Below are positions 37,168 to 49,966 of a stretch of DNA of 64,000 bases, one piece after another. The first letter of the stretch is position 1. The number at the start of each line of letters is the position of its first letter. This DNA is from Nymphaea colorata (Eukaryota; Streptophyta; Magnoliopsida; Nymphaeales; Nymphaeaceae). The stretch is taken from the NCBI RefSeq assembly GCF_008831285.2, contig NC_045144.1, positions 2,906,268 to 2,970,267 on the forward strand, written 5' to 3'. The position numbers were made by a program, and so were the translations under genes. Under the pieces are notes generated by a model. The model was given only the letters and a program-made list of their open reading frames with translations, did no database searches and was not told the DNA's origin.

Positions 37168-38117
37168 TATTTAGAAGTCCAACCAAGTTGACGTGTCAAG
37201 CTCCGTCTCTCCCGCCTTGAGGTCCCAAGTCCGAATGCATGGTAGTCTAAACAACAGCTACTTGTGGTAGTAGACGGGCGGAGCCAGGGCGGAGACAGGA
37301 AGATCATTTGTCAACTTTATAGATGATTACATTTACAGCCAGTCAGATTGAATATATTAGAAAAGAGTTTGATTCAAAGATATTAAGTGCAGAGTGAATC
37401 AGTGATTGAACATAAAGACATTAATGGAGATTGAATCTCACCTTGAGCACATTGAGCAATTATTAAGAACGAGAGACGTACACATTAAATTTCATCACTG
37501 TTTTAGTTAAGCAAATGAAAGGTATTGTATTATCATAAGTAATATATAATAAATTTCCATTCCTCTATGCCCCTCGCATGGTCGCATGATCTATTCGCTA
37601 GTGTGTATATTAGAGACAAGTGTGTATATTAGAGACATACACAATTGATGCACTTTGGAAATGTCATTACTCCAATCCTTTTCTTTTGCCCATCACATGT
37701 GAATGGGAGAATGTTGGCTTTACATCTGATACATGCCGATAGAGTAACACCCACACTTATCTAGGAGAACAACTACCACTTCAACCGTACCAGAAATGGA
37801 TACAAAACTTAAGAAAGTAACTACAACATCAATATATAAAACTGCGGGAGAACAGAACAGGAGAAAGTGACAAGCTTGATCTTCTTTGTGGTTCTCACTC
37901 TGTGCTCTTCTTTGAGTGTGTGTTTGCTCTAAAGGCAATACATGGATATATACACTGTTGATATACTTGGAATCGAACCACAATTACTTATATCACGCAA
38001 CGAGAACTCCTCCAAGTCGGTACCAAGAAATAGAATAGAAGTCGAATGAGGTTTTATCCAAATAAACAACAAATAGGAAAAGGAAAAATCTCAAACCTAA
38101 AGTAAAAGAACCCAGAT

Positions 38118-39212
38118 TCAGTTAGTCTTCTTGTTCATGCTCTTCATCAAGGATCCCATCTGCAACCTCCAAAAGATGACGTAGCCAAGGCCTATACCAA
38201 GCAACACAAAGGCCCAAACGTGATCTCCCTCTGCCTCCTTTGGGAATTCAATCTCTTTTAAGAAGCACTGTTCCTCAGCAGCTCCATCACCACCATTCAC
38301 CGTCCTGAACAAGACATAGACCTTCTCTCCCTCCTTCACTGTAACATCAATAGCTGTTAAATTATGCTCCCACTCCAGCTCATCAATGATGGTGGCCTCT
38401 GCCCAATTATCTCTTCCCTTCAGCAACCAAGCTATCCTCTCCCCCACCACCACAAGGTTACCGTCCGAACGGCGGACAGAGCCAATGGCACCAGTCACGT
38501 TCCCGCCAGAGGTCAGCACTGATTTCGTCACACCATCTTCAGCATCGATTCGGAAAATTCTTCCCGAATCCTTCTGTGCCACCAAGAGAAACCCGTTGCT
38601 TACGAAGACTATCCCCGTGAGCCCCTGCCTGACGGACTGCGATTCCGCTTCTGTCAGTCGAAGGATCTGTGATGAAGATAACACCGATAGGATGCCATCG
38701 GGGTTGCTCTTGTAGACCAGGTTGGCAACAGGGTCGGTGATGAAGGCATTGCCGTAGAAATCGGCAGCAGCAGACGCGGCAGCACCGGGAAGCGGGGTGA
38801 GAGAAAGTCGGTGCAGGGTGCGGAGATCATAGACGCCGAGCACAGAGGAGACGCGGCTAAGAGATGGGCTGACAACGGCAATGAGGCGGCTGGTGTAGGG
38901 GTCAACAGCAAGGGCCATGATGGCAGAATTCGTGGGGAACTCATTGAGGGTCGGGATGAGGGGTTCAAGGTTGCCGGTATCGGAGATGGTGAAGAGTGAA
39001 GGGTGAGATGGAGAGGCGCCGCCAACGATGAAGCGGCGGTGGGCCTTGTCCCACGCAACGGCCTGCGGCGAGAAGGAGGAGGAAGTCGCAGGAGAAGACG
39101 TGGGTATGGAGATGGAAAGATGGTGGCGATGGCCCCCGACGAAATCAGGGCCGATGAAGAAGAAGGTGGCGAAACCAGTGATCAACCAAAGTAGCACGAC
39201 GGCGGAAGCCAT
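38118..39212 (-). CDS. Membrane-anchored SMP-30/NHL-like beta-propeller protein
   Basis: An intronless gene of 364 codons. I start it at MASAVVLLWLITG (39,212) because this puts a signal anchor at residues ~3-20; an upstream in-frame ATG would add 15 residues. The luminal body carries propeller-like repeats (SPQAVAWDKAHRRFIVGG, IMALAVDPYTSRLIAVVS, FYGNAFITDPVANLVYK, LTGIVFVSNGFLLVAQ, GRIFRIDAEDG). This is the pattern of plant calcium-dependent phosphotriesterase/NHL-domain proteins of unknown reaction. A second hydrophobic segment near residues 332-348 (VWAFVLLGIGLGYVIFW) precedes a basic tail KSMNKKTN. The frame is intact and GC-richer than its surroundings, as expected of a real gene. Catalytic activity cannot be assigned. 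Confidence 0.85.
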   Translation of the reverse strand: MASAVVLLWLITGFATFFFIGPDFVGGHRHHLSISIPTSSPATSSSFSPQAVAWDKAHRRFIVGGASPSHPSLFTISDTGNLEPLIPTLNEFPTNSAIMALAVDPYTSRLIAVVSPSLSRVSSVLGVYDLRTLHRLSLTPLPGAAASAAADFYGNAFITDPVANLVYKSNPDGILSVLSSSQILRLTEAESQSVRQGLTGIVFVSNGFLLVAQKDSGRIFRIDAEDGVTKSVLTSGGNVTGAIGSVRRSDGNLVVVGERIAWLLKGRDNWAEATIIDELEWEHNLTAIDVTVKEGEKVYVLFRTVNGGDGAAEEQCFLKEIEFPKEAEGDHVWAFVLLGIGLGYVIFWRLQMGSLMKSMNKKTN

Positions 39213-39257
39213 CGCTCTCTCCTGACGGGCTCCAGGGAGGGCATCGGAAGCGAACAA

Positions 39258-41511
39258 TTATCGGTCTATTGGGAGCTAAATAGATAAGTATGGATGGCTT
39301 TTTCCTTGAAGATAAAGATGAAATGCAAACTTACTAGATGCAGACCAAATAGCGAGTCTTGTCAAGACACAAACTTCGAAGTAGTTGCTTTCTTTGGGAA
39401 GAGTACTTATTGGAGAATATGATATTCATAACCTGCTGTTTATAGGTGTTATTCAAAAAGAAGCGTTCAAACAAAGTTTGAACCGATAAAATTGATATTA
39501 TGAAATTGATTTAAAAAAGTTATTGAGATTATTAATAGTCTCAAGTGCGTGGGACGCTCTAAAAAAGTGAGAACTAGACCCCTGGAAGGAGCTTGGGATG
39601 CTGGGAAGGAATTTTCAACAAAATGTAAAAAAACGTTAAAAATTGTACATAGATTATTATGAATCAAGATACTATAGCATTTATTTTATGAAAGGTTCTT
39701 TCTTGCTCACACGAGTTAAAGAGACACATCTTTGAGATTCAGTTTCTTAACAATGTGCCAAATTGTATTTTTCATAAACTAGTTCAATCAACTCATCAAG
39801 ACTTATCATGCTGTGTACATAACAAGAAGACATGTTAATGTCGTCTTCACCATAAACACATTGTGCTGTTGTCCATTTTGTGAAAGCATAATCATCCATC
39901 TCTATGTTGTTCACAGACAAGTATTCCCTGGTCGATGGATCTCATCAAACTCACTCTAGAAAGAATAAATTGGTATGTGGGCGATTTAGTTTCCTGTCTT
40001 TGAAATAAAAAAATATGAAGTATAAACTTTAAAACGATATGCCATTAAAATTATGCTGGCCTTCATTGTTTAAGTCTCAGGCTTTATTGTGATCCTCCTC
40101 CAAAATCAATCAAAACACTAGAACCGTCTCCATGCATATATTGTCTCCATATTTATCTGTGTGATCAAAGGCTGGCTTTGGGAAAAGTGTGGCCCACTCT
40201 ATACATTGTCCTCCTCTCTGGGAGTAAAAGCCAGGTGTCAGTTTGAGTAAATTTTAAAATCTGCCAAACATATTTTGAATTTGAAATATACTTGTTCATA
40301 TTTTGACATATGAATGAATGATTTAATATTGGAGTGGAAGAAAAGATCCTACGGCAAAGAGCACCTAACTCAATGCTCAAACTACCATGCTGGTTCTTGC
40401 CATTTTCAGTCAAGGCTTGGTCTTTCTTAATTCTTACTACATGAGTTTCTTATTCAAATATAGTCAAGTTCTTTTTTCCCCTTTTTTCCTTTTCGTATTG
40501 GGAGTTAGACTTTGTTACAGGTGCAAAACTATGTGAGTAATGTTGTTTGAGTTTGTTTAATATGAAATTGCAAAATAATTTCTATTTTAAGTGTTGTTTG
40601 TTTTTTTTTTCATAGGGAACGACAAAATTTTGTCATTTTTTCAATGGTATTGTAAACTGGATGGTTCCTATGTGTTGAAGGAAGACAACCTGTAGTTTTT
40701 ACTCAACAAATTGGAGGATGCACAAAAAGAATTATATGTACACGATGGTGGAGCAGCTCATGCACGGAGCCATGATGAAGAAATAACTAATTGCACAAAT
40801 GGTTTAAATATTTTAAATATCAATGTCAATGTCAATTGGTGAATATGCATGTACTCCTCCGCTTTTGCAATGGTCTTGGGCAGAGGGGCAGAAAGGACAA
40901 TTTTCTACTTTGACAGTCTATCTTTCCTTACTTCTGCCCATGCCTGCAAATTGTTCCCGAAGCATATCTTGTGGTCTGCAGGGCCTCTTCCCTGGGCTAA
41001 GCTCCATGCTTGGTTGATTCTCTATGATCACATTTAGATGCTATGTACATTACAGCATTGGGGTTTTTCACTTGCCAGTCTGTGTGTGCTTTGTTAGGTT
41101 GCTAAGGAAAGCACATAACATATTTCTTAGGATTGCGTAGAAGTAGAATGCCTATACGCTGCTACTTGGCAACACCCATCACCTATTGTCTCCACATCTT
41201 TCTTTGCTTGGGACCTTTTATTTGGCCCTTCTATTGCTCGTCGGTCGTGGAAATGACGCTTCCTTTGGTGCACCAGGTTGTTCCCCTTTTGGTGGCGTAC
41301 ATCGACTGCCCGGAATGATGTTTTCTTTTGTGGCATTACCTATGACTTCCATGGTCTATTGCATGTGGTTTGCTTGGAGCTCCTACCAGTTTTTAAGGCA
41401 CATCACAAATTGACTCTATGCTTTTTTTAATATTTCACTTTTTATTGTAATTCTAGTGTTTTCTCATCCAACTATCTTGGATGTGCTTTCATTTAATCAA
41501 GTTCTGTCCAG

Positions 41512-41571
<60 letters not shown>

Positions 41572-42250
41572 CTTTGGTCTTGTCAAAAAGAATTCCCAAC
41601 TAGCACTGACCAGTCCAGATGAACAACAGACTGTCCTTTCTGGAAGGAGGCCTTTGGAATTGCAGCGGCATCAGATGGAGTGGAGCTCTTTTAGTCTCCC
41701 AAATGTCTAACAAATTTTCACGATAGCTTTTTGTGCAACACAAAATTTTTACAAGTCCAACTGACCATTTTACCTTTCCCATGAGATCTCCAAATGAATT
41801 TCAATAACCAAATTGCAAGAACAAGGGGCCATTTGTAAGCCAAGCAAGCATTTTTCATACCAGCATTGAACACCTAAACCTAGATCACCAGGTCGGCCAA
41901 ACAAATAATTATCATTTTTCTCATGTCTCCTGGCATTGTACCTAGAAAGTAAAGATTTTCACCAAAGTTTCTGAGAATTACCTAACGTTTGAGTAATTAG
42001 GCCATTTCTCAATTTTGCATGAACCCAAGAGTCACTAGAGTTAGCTCACAAGAGTTATTCTAGCATGAAACCAGCTCCCATGTAGCTCAAAACAGATTTC
42101 AAAACTTAAAACTATGATCTCTACCTTAACCAAGTCAAAACAAGTTTACTTTAATGGAGAAAAATGTTTTTTTCACTGATTTTGAGTCACACTGCCTAAC
42201 TTTCAGTCATATACTAACTTACATATTTCTATTGGGTCTCTCTTGTTTTT
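39258..42250. other. Intergenic region upstream of the propeller gene
   Basis: AT-rich. It holds the presumed promoter of the minus-strand gene (no clear TATA box) and a (CT)n run at 41,512-41,568. It also has several open stretches of 60-80 codons with no family resemblance I trust. Confidence 0.45.
41512..41568. repeat. (CT)n microsatellite
   Basis: About 28 CT units with a single TT interruption near the start. Confidence 0.95.
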
Positions 42251-42716
42251 AGGGGTTTGAATTGAATTTGCGCTCAACCCAGAAGATTGTACTAAAACCA
42301 AGCTATGACTATGTTTATCATGTATAAATCAAACTTTCTTTTGTTTGGTTTGAGTTCATTCGTCCTGGTTTCAGTTCAATTCAATTTCAAGTGATTTCTC
42401 TCTCCTTTTTTCAAATGTTTGAGTTGAATTTGAGCTCAACCTGATAGAGTGAGCTGAAATTGAGTTGAGAGTATGTTTATCATGAGTAAATCATACTTCC
42501 TTGCTTCAATTTGAGTTCATTCATCCCAGTTTGAGTTCAATTCAGTTCTTAGTGCTCTTTCTCTCACATTTTCAGGGGTTTGAGTTGAATTTGAACTCAA
42601 TCTATTTGATTGAGCTAAAACTGAGTTGAGATTATGTTTATCATGAATAAATCAATACTCTTTTAGCTTGGTTCGAGTTCAATCCTTCTAGTTCGAATTC
42701 AATTCAGTTCTGAAGG
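42251..42716. repeat. Three-copy tandem repeat, ~161 bp unit
   Basis: Units begin at 42251, 42413 and 42574, each starting with a variant of AGGGGTTTGAGTTGAATTTG. Landmarks recur at the same offsets: a TTGAGTTGAATTTGA(A/G)CTCAA near-palindrome, ATGTTTATCATGA(G/A)TAAATCA, and GTTCAATTCAGTTCT. The units are diverged (roughly 75-80% by eye), so the array is old. The unit length is in the range of plant satellite monomers. Confidence 0.85.
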
Positions 42717-44585
42717 CCATGTGTTTGTTCCTAGTGTTTGTAACACTTTGTAAATTGTTGTCAAATTCAATTCTGCAACATTAAAGCAAATTTTCTTTGA
42801 TCTTTCAGCTTGTCTTTATAGGTAAGTGCCCTCAGCTCCACTTGTGAAAATTTCAATAAAAATCTGATTTTAATGGCCTACCTTTGTTTTTCTTTATAAA
42901 TGTGCCATATAAGACTTGGTAAAAATGTATTTTTGATTTTTAGAACAATCAAAGGAATTTCTCAGCAAGATTTTAACTAGAGCCTAATTTGGAACATGAC
43001 CATAGGTTGGTTTAGTTAGATCAAGAAAAATCATTCAAAACTCTAGAAACATACATAGGGGTAAAATGATCATTTTTTGAGCCATATTCTTCTACATAAA
43101 CATTGGGTATATGTTTCATATACATCAGTTTATGATTTTCTTTGATCCTAAATCCTTAGTTCAAGCCCATCTCTTTATTTGAACATGTTTCAGTGAATAA
43201 TCACACATAAGGGTATTTTGTTCATTTGCCATAATACACGTATCGTAAAACCTAACTTAGGAGCCACATAGACCTAAGTTAGTTGTGCATAAATATTTCA
43301 TGGATCTGGTCGGCTGAAGCCCAAGCTTAGCCTATCCCAATTCTACATTTTTAGTGATTTTTTCAAAGACTCCACCTAGGCCAAGCCTATGCCTAGCTAA
43401 GGTTTGAACCCAATTTTTTTTAGAAACTAAACCTGACCTAAGTCCAACCACGTCATATAGCTTGAACCCACCTAGCCCAAACTCAAGCCAGGTCCTTGTC
43501 CTTGCTATTTTTAGTTCCCCATTTCATACTTCTGATCCAGATTATATATCCAAGTTTTATTTCTATGTCTGGATTTGATATCCAAGTCTATGTTTGGATT
43601 TCATATCCAAGTCTCAGACCTGTCTATCTTTATAGATCCAGATCCATTATTCTCCTTTCAGATCTTGGATATTGAAATAGCATATCAGATCTATCATCTA
43701 AAATTTTCTTTGGATCAGGATTAGGATTTGGGTATCGGCATCAAACCCAGATCTAAAATCTACATGTGAGCTTAATGTTCATTATATCTCAAAAATGTAT
43801 TGTGATTTTCTCACTCTTTGCTTCATTTCCATTTGCATGTAAGTAACTTGGGCTAGACAGAATCAAAATAGGTATATATATGTGGCTAGGATGAACATTT
43901 TTTAATTTATATCAAGTTGTAGAATAGGCTTTAAAAGTATGTTTTCTCCTCTTTGTATTCTCACTTTGTTCACTCAATGTCAATCTAAACACTTTATCAA
44001 GAATAAAAAAACACTTTTTCACGCATGCATGGCCTTTTACGGAATTGAATTTAGAGTTTGGACAAGTTCACAGTGAGTAAAATATGATTGAAATATACTT
44101 TTAACCAATGGTTTGGAGTGTTGAAGAGGAGAGAGAACTCCAAATATTTAGTCCCAATCGAAAATCCCAAGGGGGTTTGCCTATTCTCTCTGCTATAAAT
44201 AGGGCCTTACACCCCCTTCTCAACACACGCTTTGAGCTATTCCTTGAAAAGCCCAAAAAGTTGGTAAAATTTCTACTAGGTACCCAAAAAAGGGGTCTAG
44301 TTCAAAACAAGTTAAATTTTTAAGAGAGCCTTGGTCTAAATCTTAGTTTGGGATGTATTAGCACTCAACCTGGACCAACTAGACTTAATGTGGGGGTCGT
44401 GGGAGCAAGCTCAGCCAAGAAAGCAACTTTAGGTAATTTCATTTTCCCTTTTCTTTCTTTTCTTATTTGCAGTTTTGTTCTTTTTCTTATGCATGTTTAG
44501 TTTAGTTTTGCTTTTATCATGTCTAGTTTAGTTTTCTGTTTGCTTTTAACATGTTTAGTATTTTTTACTTCATACTTAGCTTAAC
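42717..44585. other. AT-rich region with dispersed repeat fragments and an LTR-like promoter
   Basis: GCCYAAGCCYAAGCC-type repeats occur near 43,310-43,500 and (G/T)GATATCCAAGTCT-type repeats at 43,540-43,740. At 44,190-44,230 CTATAAATAGGGCCTTAC looks like a TATA box with a downstream start, in the style of an LTR promoter for the following Gypsy remnant. No TG...CA boundaries could be fixed. Confidence 0.4.
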
Positions 44586-47500
44586 ATGTTAGATCCCAAA
44601 ATAATACAAATTGGTGTCAACTTAGATATAGAAGAAGAAGACAAATTTGTTCAATTTCTCAAAAGATACAGGAAAGTTTTTGCTTGGACACATGAAGACA
44701 TGTCTAGAGTAGACCCAAAGCTAGTAAAGCACAGGCTAATTCCCAAGCTAGGGAACCACCTAATCAAGCAAAAACTAAGGAAGCTGGATCCTTGAGTCAA
44801 AGATAAGGTCAAAGAAGGACTAGAAGATCTACTCAAGGACAAATCTATCAAAACCATTGATTACCCTAAATGGCTTGCCAACATAGTGGTCGTACGAAAG
44901 ACAAATAGGAAGGTTTGGATCTGTATCGATTATCAATCCTTCAATAGCCCAACGGTGACTCCATTTGCCCAATATCGACCTACTGGTTGATAGTACAATA
45001 GGTCATGTCATGTTCTCCTTAAAGAATGAAATTTCAAACACAATCAAATCAAGCTGACTTTTAAAGTTCAACCCAAGATGTCATTCATCACTCATTGGGG
45101 GACTTTTTATTACATAGTAATGCCATTCAAATTGAAAGTTGTAGAAGCAACATATCTAAGAGCCATTGCTACTATATTTTATGATCAAATGCACAAGTTT
45201 ATGAACACATATATAGATGATATTCTAGTCAGGTCAAAGACATGATATGATCATATTGATGTTTTGCCTCAAGTTTTCAATAGGTTACTTGAATATAAGT
45301 TGAAATTAAATCCTCAAAAATGTCTTTTTGAAGTCAAATCAGACAAACTCTTGAAATATATGGCAAGTCAACAATGTATTGAAGTAGACCCTGCTAAGGC
45401 TAAATCCATCACCGATATACCCATGCAATGACTCTGGAGGAATTATGCAGTTTACAAGACATCGTGCAGGCAATCTGATGATTTATTTTTAACTTGGCCT
45501 TAAGATATGAGCAATACAATTAGTTGCTCCAAAAGGGCATCAAGTTCAATTGGAGCCCATAATGTTAGAAATCTTTTGAGCATATCAAGCATTATTTACT
45601 GAATCTTTTAAAGCCACCAATCTTGGACGTCCCTTGCTGTTATACATTTCTGTTAACCACTCCGCTTGTAGAGGATTTTAGCACGATATGAAGAAGGTGA
45701 AAGATAAAGAATATGTCATCAAAACCTAAGAAATATCTAATGATGAAAAAAAACATGTTTCTCTCTTGTTTGAAAGTGTCAAAAATTGAGACACTATGTG
45801 ATCTCATGTGAAGTTGATGTGCCTTCAAGATTAAATCCTCTTAAGTATATTATAGAGCAGTCATTTCTCAAAGGAAGAATCGCCAAGTGGCAGGTGTTTC
45901 TTGATTTGGAGTACATTTCTCATAAATTTGTTAAAAGACAAACATTAGCTGATCAACTAGAAAATTTTTCATTAGTTGAAAAGCCGAAGGCCAATAATGA
46001 GTTCTTACATAAAAAAAAAATTATACATTGAAACCATTCAGTGCTAGATGATGTCCTTTGATGGCTCCAAGAACATGGATGGAACATGCATTGGAATTCT
46101 ACTACTCACCCTTGAAAAGGAAATGATTTCTTATTCTCTTAGGTTGGAATTCACATCCATTCACAACATGCCTAAATATAAAGCAGTGATACATGGACTT
46201 AAAATGCAACTAAGTTTTAATGTAAAAAGGTTCAAGCTTTTTGTGATTCTCTACTCACTGTGAATCAAGTTAATGAAGAAAGGAATGTAAAATATTTTAA
46301 ATTGGTACCTTATCAAGAAGTCATGCGGGCTTTGGTCCAACAGTTCGAGGAATTCCAGCTATTTCATGTCAAGAGGGAGTTCAATCAATTGCAGACGGTC
46401 TGGCCAACCTTTGGTTCATTATCACGTTAAAAAAGAATGAACTACGCAGAGCTTTCGAGTTGGGGAGACTGACTCGAATAGCATGCCATCCTATAGAACA
46501 GATAAACCAAGTAGACTCAGATGAAGCTTCTTGGTATTAGAACATCAAGGATTACTTGGGTGAATTTCTCCTCAAAATGCCAAAGAAAGAGAAGAGAGTA
46601 ATATAATGTAATGTTAGGTCGATATTTCATTTTAGCAGGGATATTATGCAGACATGGTTTCAATTCATAATATTCATACAGTCGTGGTTTTAGCTCAGAA
46701 TATTCATGATGGCTTGGCAAGCAGGAAACTCAAGAAATGATCTAGGAAGCCTATGAAAGAATTTGAAGAGGATATGCAGGGATACAAAATTTGGTCAAAC
46801 AGCTAATTTGTGAAGGCTACTACTTGCCAACTATGTTAAGAGATGTCTGAAATGTCAAATTCATGCAGATGTGATACATGCTCTTCCAGCATATCTACAT
46901 TTTGTTGTATCACCGTGGCCTTTTTGATGTAGACATTTGGTGTGGTAGACCCCACTAATCCTCATACATCAAATAGACACAAATATTTCTTTGTTGTGCA
47001 TGTTGTCTCTTTCATTCATAAGAACATTTTATGCAAGTTCGGCATACTACATGACATCGTGTTCGACAATGGAAAACATTTTAAGAATGAAATGATGAGT
47101 GATTTCTATTCAAAGCTTAGGATCAAGCATAATTTTAACACCCTCTTATCCACAAGGAAACAGCCAAATGAAAGCAATAAACAAAATCTTGATTTAGATC
47201 ATGGAAAGGACAATGGAAACTAGACAAGATTGGCATGAAAAGTTACATAATGCATTATAGGCTTACAGGATAACGATCAGACTTCCCACCAATGTCATTC
47301 CAACAGAACTGGAATATGACACAAACATGGTCCTTCCTTTACATGTGCAAAAGCTAGCCTACAAGTTTGCATCAGTTATTGAATTACCCATTGACCAATA
47401 TCAAAAGTAGCAGATGTTACAACTAGATCTGTTGGATGAGAAAAAATGGCGAGCAGCAGAACACACAGAAGCATATTGACAAAGGGTAGCCCAACATTAT

Positions 47501-47703
47501 GTCAAATCAGTAATTGAGTTGAGTTTCAAAATCAATGAGCTGGTTTAATATCAACAATTCTTAGAAGAATCATTCTCGTGGGAAATGGGCCTCAAATTGG
47601 GAAGGTCATATGTCGTAAAGGAAGTTTTGCTTCACAATTCATATCAATTGTTTGATGCCGATGGTGTTGAATTGTCTGAGCCTGTAAATGTTCTTCTTTG
47701 AAT
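44586..47703 (+). pseudogene. Gypsy (Tat/Ogre-like) RT-RNase H-integrase remnant
   Basis: Ordered but broken plus-strand frames. The RT N-terminus is FLKRYRKVFAWTHEDMSRVD (44,655-44,714), then KLRKLDP and a TGA, YPKWLANIVVVRKTNRKVWI, FITHWGTFYYIVMPF and the catalytic box YIDDILVRSK near 45,210. RNase H is at 46,051 onward (FDGSKNMDGTCIGILLL). The integrase zinc region is at 46,815-46,925 (YYLPTMLRDV), followed by CKFGILHDIVFDNGKHFKN, AYRITIRLPTNVIPTELEYD and a GPY-like LGRSYVVKEVLLHNSYQLFD (47,590-47,660). Numerous stops and frameshifts show old age. No LTR pair was resolved. Confidence 0.85.
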
Positions 47704-48544
47704 AAATTCTATGTATAATATAGTTCTATCAAACTTTCACTCTCAACACAATTTGCACCCTCTTCATGGGCCTTACTAGGTCATCATTTTAATAAAACCC
47801 CACAATTTGCAATAAAATGGCTGCAACAAGCTTCTCAACAAGAAAAGTTTCAAAATTTTCAAAAATCAAGTATTCTCCTCCAAGTATATACTAATTTTTG
47901 ATGTTTTGTAATGTTTTCAAAAGACTACAAGCTTTCAAGCATACATGATTTTTTTTTCAATTTCATACTTTATTGTATATATGTTTTCAAATTTTGCACT
48001 TTGGGTCAAATAAATTTCACAAGACATTTTATGCTTTGGCACACCATTTCAGTGCTTCAATGCATATAAGTTTTTCATATTTTGCACTTTAATGCAGATA
48101 TGTTTGTCAGTTGCAAACATAACATGGAAGAATACCAGCCAAATACAACACGTTGAGATGGTAAGTTGACTATATGTGTACATTGGAAGTTGAATCTCCA
48201 ACATTAGCTTGGTTGAGAGACCATGAACTTGCTGAACAAAATCAACTTTTATCTTATTTCTAAGAAAAAAAACTTTGAAAATGGGAGATTTGTTCAATTG
48301 CTTTTTCTCAAGAAGTCTACTTACAAAGGAGTGTTGAACCTAGTGAAAAGTTCATCTTACTGCCAACTTCATTCTCAATATTGAAGTCGAACTCACCAAT
48401 CTCAACCTCATTCCTTCACCATATTTGTTATCCTCGGTTGTAATTCCCTTTGTAAGAGCTACATTGACGATTGTTAAACATGTTTTTGGTCTCACAAACC
48501 ATGTTGTCGTTGGAGATTCAACCTTAGAACTTTTAGTATTCTAT
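47704..48544. other. Intergenic, no feature seen
   Basis: AT-rich sequence between the Gypsy and CACTA remnants. I see nothing recognisable in it. Confidence 0.5.
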
Positions 48545-49663
48545 CATGATAAATGAGCATATCCTAGAAAGTCATGTATAGTTCACATCAAAGCAACATG
48601 CAAGTGAAAGTGTTCACTTCTATAAATATCAAATGTGCACACCTCATCTTTCCATAGTGTTAATAATTCATCTACAAGCAGTTACAAAAAGGCATCTGTG
48701 TTATATGTATTGTGAGTAGTTAGTTTAAGGATGAACAACAATAATATGGAATAAGGTTGTTTCATGCACATCCAAGGTAGGAGATTGTAGATGACTAACA
48801 AAACCTATCATATGCTATAAATTGAGGTCATAGTTCCAAATGGATTGAAACTATCGCTTGTTAAACCAAGTTGTACTTTGTGAGCATATGCTGCAAAAGA
48901 TAAATTCATTTTATCAAATACCTTCATGCAAATCCATCTGTTAGGTGTCTTAGCACTCCATCTTCAACATAAGCATCAAAATGACATGTCATCTGTTGTG
49001 CAATATTTGACATTAAGAACATTCTCTTCAGCTGTGGTGCAATCAAGAAATGATACAAAGTCTTCATTTGTGTATACTTTTAGATGCTTTTGTGGAAGAT
49101 TAATTGTCGATGTCTTTCCAACGTAAGACGCCACATTTATCGCATGTATCTTTTCATGTGGACTTGTTTCTATTTAATTTGAAGTTATGAGCACATATAT
49201 ATATTTTCTCACTGCATATCCCCAGTGTTGTGATGTTTTTTTTGTCTTGTACATAGTTATAAGTAACTGCACTTCATTAAGAAAAACTTTATCCAATAGA
49301 TCAAGTAGCATGCTGAAGTTTTTGTTGATCCACCCACATATAATCTTGATATGAAACAGACAGACTAAAAAGTTCATTTATGTATGTCTACTACAGCCTA
49401 GATAAAGTTCCTCTTCTGCATCTCTACTACTTTTCATATATGTCATTCTCTCTTTCTTCTTCAAAAACATTGTTGTTAGCCCTAGCTAAAGCTGGTGCAT
49501 CTTCATGAATGTCAAAACAATGTCTATCATAGAACATTTTCAAATTATATATCTGGTAGTTGGTTAATTGCCATAATAGTTGGCGAAATTGATTCCCCAT
49601 GATAATTCTACTGAACATATGAGTGAATGAATCAATGACAGACAATTTGACATAATGCATCAA
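48545..49663 (-). pseudogene. CACTA (En/Spm) TNP2 transposase remnant
   Basis: Read on the minus strand, broken frames give the TNP2 order. They run from the N-terminal MHYVKLSVIDSFTHM region (49,660), through DAEEELYLGCSRHT, FLVCLFHIKIICGWINKNFS and MLLDLLDKVF (49,290-49,410), and DTCDKCGVLRWKDIDN (49,095-49,145). Then come LMSNIAQQM, DGVLRHLTDGFAW (48,930-48,970), VQLGLTSDSFNPFGTM (48,830-48,880), YNLLPWMCMKQPY (48,745-48,790) and DELLTLWKDEVCTFDIY (48,625-48,675). The conserved NPFG, PWMCMK and HPADG-like signatures are diagnostic of the family. Stops and frameshifts exclude activity. Confidence 0.87.
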
Positions 49664-49966
49664 GCACCTTTTGAGACCTAAAGTTATTGCATTTCAAACA
49701 TGAACTTCTGATTCTTCTATTGATAATAACATTAATAGTACAAGCAAAATCAAAGAATTTGTCCACACCATTCAATTATTCTGCACTATGTCTTCTCTTC
49801 ACCATCCAATTTTGATCTCCCATATTATGAGAGCTTCAGTCTAGCACAAAAACTTGAGAGATGCTCACCATTAAATGGAATATATAATAAATTAGAGCAG
49901 CACACTTAGCTTCGGCTGGGACAAGCTGAAATCTAAGTAACTAACATTGAGCAAAGCATGATCATG

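Noticed and set aside
39738-39955. Minus-strand open stretch with VHSMISLDELIELVYEK, reminiscent of MuDR transposase N-termini
   Set aside because: Only ~70 residues and no other transposase motif nearby; resemblance too weak to call.
40823-41336. Overlapping frames including FPKHILWSAGPLPWAKLHAWLI, slightly like LINE zinc-binding RT tails
   Set aside because: No cysteine-histidine pattern and no adjacent RT; treated as chance.
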